A stretch of DNA of 64,000 nt, taken from the NCBI GenBank assembly GCA_015143295.1, contig CM026566.1:8357072-8421071 (forward strand), in the 5' to 3' direction. Under the pieces are notes generated by a model that did not search any database, was not told the DNA's origin, and saw only the letters and a program-made list of their open reading frames with translations. This document shows positions 57,019 through 64,000 of this stretch, in pieces (positions within the stretch are counted from its first letter, which is position 1; each line of letters starts with the position of its first letter). The stretch is from Tetracentron sinense (Eukaryota; Streptophyta; Magnoliopsida; Trochodendrales; Trochodendraceae). The translations under genes and the position numbers were made by a program.

Positions 57019-57840
57019 TTGACACAAAGCCTCAACAAAATTTCATCCCAAATTTCAGTTCAAATGGCACCCAAGCTCAAGAAAGTAGTCGAGAAACCTA
57101 GTTCTAGTGCCCCCCAGCCTAGTTCTAGTGCACCAATACCGACCCCAAAGGAGCAACCGATTGGAAAATTTGCCACTTGGGAGGTTACCCCACAAACACA
57201 ATTCCACATTGAGTATTTTAAACGGTGTCTGGGAATGGGCCCGACTGTAGTGGAATTGGAGAATAGGGGTCTCCACTGTCTTCTAGTTTCCCCAGTCAAA
57301 GCCTACCTTAGGTTGGTTCGCCTATTTTATCAAAATATGGTACAACTTGGACAAAAGAAAAAGGCCACCGAGGAAGACAGGGATGAGGGTGATGACAGAG
57401 ATAGTAATGAAGAGGTTGCGGGTGAAGAAGAGGTACGGAATGCCTTAGAGGTTACCGTCGAGGGGCGTACTTTTGAAGTTACCATAGCCTCTATCACCCA
57501 AGCCATAGGTTGCCTGACTAATTCCTATCATGGGTATCCTTATCATATTGCACCACAAAATGATGCCTCACTTCATGAGATTATTAGAGAGATGTGCGGG
57601 GGGAAGTATCAAAATGAGAAGCAGAACTGCACTAGTAGGTCCTACCTCCCTCCGAGGTTGTGGTTTATAGACTCTGTTTTTCGGCGCAACCTTTACCCCA
57701 TAGGTCATATTACCAAGAGAAGGGGTGCATTTCTAGATGCCCTCTATGAGATGTGGATGGGGTATTGGGTCAATGCGGTCGAGTATATTTACAAAACGAT
57801 GCAGCGAATTTTGCATGAGGCTATAGAGAACCCAAGGTAG
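57019..57840 (+). pseudogene. Athila/Tat-type additional 3' ORF (plant retroelement ORF3-like; fossil)
   Basis: A 273-residue frame; the natural start is probably the inner Met at 57064 (MAPKLKKVVEKPSSSAPQPS), after a Ser/Pro-rich, basic N-terminus. The body has FHIEYFKRCLGMGPTVVELE, KAYLRLVRLFYQNM, an acidic stretch EEDRDEGDDRDSNEEV, LEVTVEGRTFEVTIASITQA and YLPPRLWFIDSVFRRNLYPI, in the style of the 'putative plant transposon protein' region found downstream of pol in Athila/Tat/Ogre elements. Function unknown; suggested roles in the literature range from envelope-like to regulatory. The downstream text to about 58480 is Pro/Gln-rich and eroded. Confidence 0.7.
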
Positions 57841-58785
57841 GGTAGTGCGAGTTGGCGCTTGCTTTTTGGGAATGTTATTACCCAGCTTTTGAGGGCTCAG
57901 GGGCATGTTATTGATGAGGATGAGCCCGAGGCTAGGATTGTCAGTTTTGAGGAGAGACAGTGGGAGAAGAGCTATAAAGCCTTGTAGAAGGCCACTAAGA
58001 AAAGGATCCCTACTGCCCAGCACCTGGAGGAGGATATTAGAGATGCCCAGCCTGATGTCAACATGACCCATCCACCTGTAGCTGATTACCACCCTCTTAC
58101 CCATGATTTTCAGCCTACCCCACCTTCACCTCATTGCTCACCTCCCCCACCACCACAGTCTAGTGCCCAGACTGAGCCTCCCATATATATGACTCGTCAG
58201 GAGTTTTTAGATTACTAGCGTATTCAGGAGGAGAGATGGAGGGCTTAGTGTAATTTTAGTATGACTCTGCATACTGGGTTCCATGAGTTCAGGGAGCAGT
58301 CGGCATAGAGATGGCGACAGGCCGATGTATTTTATGATGAGGCTCACCAGCATTGGGCTCGAGCAGATCAGTTCTATGCTCAGCAGACTCAGTAGGTTTT
58401 TGAATTTCAGCAGTTGATGCAGGCTACCCTTGCTTCCTATTTTTCTCCACCACCTCCACCACCACCTCCTCCTCAGTGATAGTGTTTCAGTCCATAGGAG
58501 TCTTTACTTCTTTTTGAGTCCATTGTATGGAGTTCATTTTTTTTATTATTTCTGGAGTCTAATGTAAAGATTTTAACTCTTTTTCTTACTTTTTGTGTAG
58601 AAACCGAAATCTCATTTTCATAGCTGATGAATAGTGCCAGTAAAGGCTTGATGCCATATGTAAGTGATGGGATAGTTCTCAATGATAATGAGATTTATCG
58701 TGTTTTATTTTGAGGAATAATGTTTTTAAATATGCTAAAGTCTATAAGAATGTCCCCAAAGTTCAATTGGGTTAAAGGATAAAGG

Positions 58786-59189
58786 ATGGGAAAGTTCGAA
58801 GTGTTAGAAAAAAAAGAGAAAACAACAAAAATGCAAGAATCAAGGAAAAACCGGTCGATCGATTTTGCTACCGGTCAACCGATAGGCAACCAGTTGACCG
58901 ATACCCATTACCGGTCAACCGATGATCACACTTTTTGTATGGGGTTTATTTCTAGAGAGGGGTCTTTGGACCGGGTCGATCGCTCCTCATTACCGGTCGA
59001 CTGATTCCCCGAAAAATTACCCATTTGCTCTGTTTCACCAAATATCTAAGGGTAGGATGGTCTTTTGACCTCCCCTTTTCCTATATAAACCCAATTTCAT
59101 GGGTTGAGGGTTTCATAAACCCTCAAGCTTACATTTGGAGAAATTTGAGGAGGTGGAAAAGGGTTCTAAGTATCAAATTGAGGGATGTC
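58786..59189 (+). mobile_element. LTR fragment, family unassigned (fossil)
   Basis: Palindromes of ACCGGTCGACCGGT type (58850-59010), then TATA-like CCTATATAAACCC (59082) and a leader-like tract. Linkers between palindromes (ATAGGCAACC, CATTACC) match those of family A although the palindromes differ. Confidence 0.55.
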
Positions 59190-61119
59190 TAAACATTCCC
59201 TCAACTTTAAGGAGCTCTAGTTTTGTCGTCGCTTATCAGAATTGAGTGATTCTTGAATTTTTGGAAAGATATCAAAGCTCTCTTTGAGGTTCATGCTTTA
59301 CATTTTTTCATATTTTGAGCATAAGTTATGTCAAATGTGAAGTTTCCGAAAGGTGGCCTGCTGTTGATTCAGTAGTCATTTTGGACCAGTCTACTTGTGG
59401 ACCCATTTAGACCATTAATATCTCATAATTAGGATTTTTAAAAAACATGAAAGTTGTTCCCCTTTTAATGAAAAATCTAACGCAAGTTGAATCGTCAAAA
59501 TCCGATAAACAAGTCAAAAGTTATAGTCAAAATACCAAGACAGGAAAATGGGAGAAATGGGGACCAAACCGGTCGACCGAACTTTTGACCGATCTACGGG
59601 TCACCTATTGATTTGGGATCTGGCCGACTCCCAATGAGGTTTTAAGGGTATTTTGGGATTTTGGCAACCCCGAACTCTTATATAAACCACATTTCGTGGG
59701 ACTAAGGGTTTTTAACAATGGAAGAATGAATTTTGGAAGATTGAGAGAGAGTAAGAGGGAAGTTTGGGTCTTGGCTAGGGTTTTTCGAGTAAGAGGGAAG
59801 TTTGGGTCTTGGCTAGGGTTTTTCTAACATCCAAGCTTCTCAATTGCTTGGATCTTCCTCCTCAAGGGTAGGGCTTCCTCCAAAAACTAGGTTTTAGTTT
59901 CCTCATCAAGTTTCAAGTCTTGGATCAAGGGATTTGGTCCTTCCAAGGTTAGTACTTTCTAATACCTAGCTTAGTAATAACCTAAGTTTCTTTTAAGAAT
60001 GCTTGTGGATTGATCATATATATATATATATTCATTTTTGTTGAAATGCATCACTTTTCCCTAAAATGAATAAGATAAAGTAAATGGTTATGGATTGATC
60101 CTATATACTTTCCTTTTTCTTGAAATGCACAACTTTTTCCTAAAATGAATAAGATAAAGTAAATGGTTGTGGATATAAGGGATGAATGGATGATTGAGGC
60201 GAATGGATGTTATGTGGACGTGATGGATGTTGTGGAAAAAAATGGGAAGGGCAATGTACTCATAATAAACATACTCCATGTGTTGATGAAATGTATGAAC
60301 CTAAAAACATGAATAAATTGCTACCAAGATCTTGAATGTTAAGTGCTTGATAAAATGCATGTATAAGGATTTGAGTGAACTTAATCAAGACTATGGCATT
60401 ATGATTTAGGGTTTCCCCCAATTGGTAGTTTAATCAAATGAAACACATGTTACTTCAAATCTCATATGTCTATTGATAATTTAGTAAATTGGATCAATTG
60501 CTCTACATGTTCTCCTTAAATCCCTATGTTTATGAAAATGCAAGAAATGTCATGGCACGCGTTATTATTTCATGTTACCACGATATCACAAAGTGTTATG
60601 CATGAGCACACATGCACGCATGCATGAACTGAGCTTTTCTAAGTATAAGTATACATACAAGAAACAACAAGAACAAGACATGTGAATTACAACACAAATG
60701 ATAAAGCCGAACTTTGGGTCGGTCAAGGATAGGCATATCCCAGGATATGTCATGCCTGACTCACAAGAAAAACAAGTCAAGAAAGTAAATTTTGCTAATG
60801 TGTTCCGTTCCATTATAGTCCGGGCATTAGTAAAGCAAGTCAAGATACTAATGTGTTATGTTCCATCATAGTCCGGGTATTAGTAAACAAGTGAAATACT
60901 AGTGTGTTCCGTTCCACCATAGTCCAGGCACTAGTCAAGTCAAGACAAAATGCTAATGTGTTTCATCCCATTACAGTTTGGGCTTTAGTAAAACAAGACA
61001 AGTTGCTAGTATGTCCGTCCATTTCATAGTTCGGGTACTAGTTAAACAAGACAAGATGCTAATGTGTTCCCTTCCATTATAGTCCGGGCACTAGTAAAGC
61101 AAGACAAGATCCTAGTATG
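59190..61119 (+). mobile_element. Gypsy LTR fragment, family C (fossil)
   Basis: Starts within the LTR at CCTCAACTTTAAGGAGCTC, has the shared ~55-bp block (59478-59532), a short palindrome pair (59567-59605), TATA-like CTTATATAAACC (59678), a 48-bp tandem duplication (59737-59826), (AT)n (60018-60033), stem CATATCC/GGATATG (about 60732-60748) and a hairpin array (60795-61119). Cut off by the next LTR at 61120. Confidence 0.7.
60795..61119 (+). repeat. Leader hairpin array with paired arm changes
   Basis: Six units of about 55 bp. Arms: CTAATG/CATTAG (unit 1), CTAATG/TATTAG (2, one wobble), CTAGTG/CACTAG (3), CTAATG/CTTTAG (4, one mismatch), CTAGTA/TACTAG (5), CTAATG/CACTAG (6, one mismatch). 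The loops hold a conserved TCCGTTCCATTATAGTCCGGG-like text. Confidence 0.75.
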
Positions 61120-61735
61120 TGTAGAACCCCAGATCTTTAAGGAATATATTAAAACCTTAAGAAGGTTTTCTTAAATGTATGGATGTTTGGGATGAATGAG
61201 TAAGACTATAGAATACTCTTGAGTGTCATCAAAGGTTATGCCTTAGCATTATCCTCAACTTTAAGTAGCTCTATTTTTCTCACGGTTGATCGGAATCGAG
61301 TGATTCTTAAATTTTTGAAAAGGTATTGAAACCATCTTCAAGGTTCATGTTTATCATTTTTCCATATTTTGAGTCAGGATTGAGTCAAAAGTTGGATTTC
61401 TGGAGTCGGGTCTGTTGAAAACTTTGGCTACTGAAATCCATTTCCAGACCAGTTAGCTTTATAACCCATTTAGGTAATTAAAACTCAGAATTAGGATTTG
61501 TCTATTAGACACAAAATTGTTTCCCTTCGAAAGATGAGTCCAACTCAAGTTAAATCGTCAAAATCCGATAAGGAAGTCAAAAGTTATGGTCAAAATACCG
61601 AAGTGGGAAAAACTCCACCCAGTCAAAGTATCCACTTGTCGTCGAGTGCCCTGGACTCGTCGACGAGTGAACCAAACAAAATGCAAAAACTTGCTGTTCG
61701 TCGTCGATTTTCAACCACTCGTCGACGAATGAAAC
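61120..61735 (+). mobile_element. Gypsy LTR 5' fragment, family B/C-like (fossil)
   Basis: Starts TGTAGAACCCCAGATC and follows the family B LTR order (…ATAGAATACTCTTGAGT…), with the shared block (61540-61596) and palindromes ACTCGTCGACGAGT (61630-61735). Interrupted by the family A LTR at 61736. Confidence 0.75.
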
Positions 61736-63169
61736 TGTAGAGCCCCGGACCTTTTCACATTTAATGCATGACACTTTCGTTGCCATTTTGCCTTTAAAGA
61801 GGTATAATTAATAAATAAAGAAGAAATTGGAAATTCTGAAATATCAGAAATGTTCCTTTTCGAAGTACGAACCCAACGCAAGTTGAATCATCAAAATCGG
61901 ACGAACGAGTCAAAAGTTATGGCCAAAACAGTTTGGACCTGCAGACCACCGATCGCTCGGTCCATGGAGCGATCGATCGGTCCAAAACCGATCGCTCGGA
62001 GGCTATCGACTGGTCAAGATTTTTGTATGGGAAAATTTTCCAGAGAGTGAAATTTTAACCGATCGCTCGGTTATGAAACCGATCGATCGGTAGGCAACCG
62101 ATCGATCGGTCATTAACACCGATCGCTCGGTACTCGCATTTTTGCAGAAATTTCAGTAAGGGTATTATGATCTTTTGGTCGGTTCACTCTTACCTTAAGA
62201 GTTTAACCCGAGCCTTTAGGGCTTCATTTCGACACTTAGAGAGATTGGGAGATAAGAAGAGAGGAGAGGGCGATTCCTAAACCTAGGGTTTCTATTTTGG
62301 AGAGAAATCAAGGGGTTTGTGAACCCACACTCAACTCAAGCCCATTTTTCTTCAAGATCAAGGCACAAGCTCGTGAGGAGCATCTCCTCAAGCTAGGGCA
62401 GCAACTCACGATCGTTTTTGGAAGGGGATTTCTTCCTCACTTGATCAAGGTCGGTATTCCTTGCTACCCTCCTAGTTATAGTTCCTCTTTTCCATTTATT
62501 TTTCTTTATTTTCCTTTATTTACACATGTGCTATGAGATGGATGGTTGTGAATGGTGAATGGAGATGGAATGGGTGATTGGATGCCAATGGTTGTGTTGT
62601 GATGATTAAAATGGGGAGGGCATTGTTCCAATAATGAACATACATGCATGATTTGAGTAAAACCCATCTAGAAAAGCATGTTGTAGGGTAAATCAATAAT
62701 GAACACACCATGCTTGATGAAATGCCAAGATGAATGAAATGAATAATAAATAAAGAAATTGCATGCTTAAACATTCATGGAAATTGCTAGGGTTATGGTA
62801 GTGTGTTTTCGCGCTTTCCCTAAATTGTTTAATTTATTACTTGTATATATGGTGATGTGCAATGTATTGTGAATTCCCCAAAATGTCATATTAAATTTCC
62901 ATTGCAAGTGTGTACATGATTACACGAGCACGGCATGAAACGACGTGATTTACCGATGTTTTCAAGGACGAGATGTAGAGGTGGGGCATATCCTATGATA
63001 TGTTTCACTTCACTTTTGTCAAGGACAAGATGATCATGCATTGCATAGGGAAGGGTCTCCCATCCCATCGCATTACACGCATGGCATGGCATCGCATTAC
63101 ACGCATGGCATAGTATCGCATGACACGCATAGCATAGCATTTCATGACACTCATGGCATGACATGACAC

Positions 63170-63380
63170 GCATGGATGCTAGTTGCGACGGACTATGAAC
63201 GGCAACTAGGCATATCATTCCGCATGGATGCTAGTTGCGACGGGCTATGAACGGCAACTAGACACGTCATTCTGCATATAAGGTACTGGTTGCGACGGAC
63301 TATGAACGGCAACTAGGCATGTCATTCCGCATATAGGGTACTAGTTGGGACGGACTATGAACGGCAACTAGGCATGTGAA
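63170..63380 (+). repeat. Leader hairpin array, CTAGTTGC/GCAACTAG stems (family A, copy 3)
   Basis: Four units with CTAGTTGC, a 15-nt loop (GACGGACTATGAACG) and GCAACTAG. Two are perfect, one has a G-T wobble and one a single mismatch. Copies 1 and 2 of the same LTR family have an unrelated array (GAAGGG/CCCTTC) at this place. Confidence 0.8.
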
Positions 63381-63722
63381 CATGTTTAAATTCTGAATAA
63401 GCAAGCATGATACACGCATGACACGCATAGCATGACATGGCACGCATGATACAAGCATGACAAGCATGACACGGTAAATAAGTTCCCAATTACGCGAAGG
63501 GTATTTTAAGTCAAGTCAAGTGCATGGTGTTTTTCAAGGATTTTATCGGCTTTTCATGAACTGCAAGCATGATTATGAATTTCCTTATTTCTTTGTATGA
63601 TATTAACTATTCCTGATTCATATATATCTATATTGTTTCCTGGGTATGCATTGCTATCTCTTGCTATAATGTTGGTTAGTATTTAGTGCCTGCTGAGTAT
63701 TCCATGCTCAGCCGTACTTCTT

Positions 63723-63842
63723 ATGTCGGCAGGTTCTGAGAGAGCTACTGCTCTATTTGATGTTTGTGCTCCTGGTCCATGGGTGGGGGAGGAGTACGTC
63801 GAGGAGCCTTTGGAGGAACCTCCCGTAGAGGGTTATCAGTAG
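63723..63842 (+). CDS. Small LTR-encoded frame, MSAG type (family A, copy 3)
   Basis: 39 codons: MSAGSERATALFDVCAPGPW, then VGEEYVEEPLEEPPVEGYQ, then TAG. Open and of the same length as copies 1 and 2, with changes at G/R, A/T, P/L and E/G. Confidence 0.5.
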   Translation: MSAGSERATALFDVCAPGPWVGEEYVEEPLEEPPVEGYQ

Positions 63843-64000
63843 GTGGTGTTAGATTCTGAGTGGATTAGCTGTGGGTGAGCATGAGTGATTATATCTATGT
63901 ATTTTGGCGGGCATGTCCGCACTTTCTTTGTTTTGAATTCTTTGTATTAAAACTTGGACCATGTGTATATTCTTAGAGGTTTGTTAGACTTCCGCTGTGT

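Larger units (their letters stand above)
61736..64000 (+). mobile_element. LTR, family A, copy 3 (fossil), runs off the window
   Basis: Begins TGTAGAGCCCCGG and aligns with 46586-48903 throughout. Parts: shared block (61873-61929), ACCGATCGATCGGT palindromes (61949-62130), stem CATATC/GATATG (about 62986-63001), a different hairpin array (63170-63380), stem GCTGAG/CTCAGC (63692-63712), small MSAG frame (63723-63842). About 150 bp of the LTR should lie beyond 64000, so solo or full element cannot be told. Confidence 0.9.

Overview
The window is plant nuclear DNA, almost certainly from an angiosperm with a large, repeat-rich genome. Evidence: Ty3/gypsy and Ty1/copia LTR retrotransposons, an L1-type LINE with a DUF4283-like ORF1 and a C-terminal RNase H, a tRNA-derived SINE, many TIR elements/MITEs, and one intact plant-type RraA-like gene. 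The species cannot be told from the sequence. Only one convincing host gene was found (minus strand, 3340-3840). Nearly everything else is transposable-element sequence, much of it nested.

Layout. 1-2656: degenerate repeats, a reversed LTR fragment, a 284-bp MULE-type MITE with a 9-bp target duplication, and a multimeric SINE with a 15-bp target duplication. 2657-5450: the RraA-like gene and its flanks. 5450-13830: an LTR/PBS remnant, then an LTR-like repeat split by a 6-kb LINE with a 13-bp target duplication. 13945-17590: a TIR element with a (GGT)n core, split by a solo LTR. 18240-19690: copia pol remnant. 19711-26867: a chain of MITEs, a solo LTR, an hAT-like element and a TIR element holding a 5'-truncated LINE. 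26868-29180: mostly AT-rich sequence without a recognised gene. 29181-39232: a broken minus-strand gypsy element interrupted by about 6.3 kb (CACTA-like end, exon-like CT-rich repeats, a solo LTR, a fold-back element with an internal tandem array, a MITE). 39274-58500: an Athila/Tat-like element on the plus strand, split at 43500 by a 12.7-kb minus-strand gypsy element (TSD GTTGA), itself split at 46586 by a solo LTR (TSD AAACC). 58786-64000: three stacked LTR pieces; the last runs off the window.

The most unusual signal is in the LTRs. Five LTR copies from two families (A and B) carry the same small intact reading frame (39 or 43 codons, MSAG...FD[VI]C...PW[VI]xE[ED]Y). It starts 10 nt (11 nt in one family) after a conserved stem GCTGAG/CTCAGC. 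Several LTR families also carry (1) clusters of short, family-specific palindromes on the upstream side of a probable TATA box, (2) a shared ~55-bp block beside them, and (3) leader arrays of small hairpins, one of which shows paired changes in the two arms. In the Athila-like element the same palindrome core occurs in the LTR and again, about ten times, just upstream of its 3' ORF. Together this suggests modular LTRs whose regulatory cassettes turn over in concert. The function is not known to me and is offered as inference.
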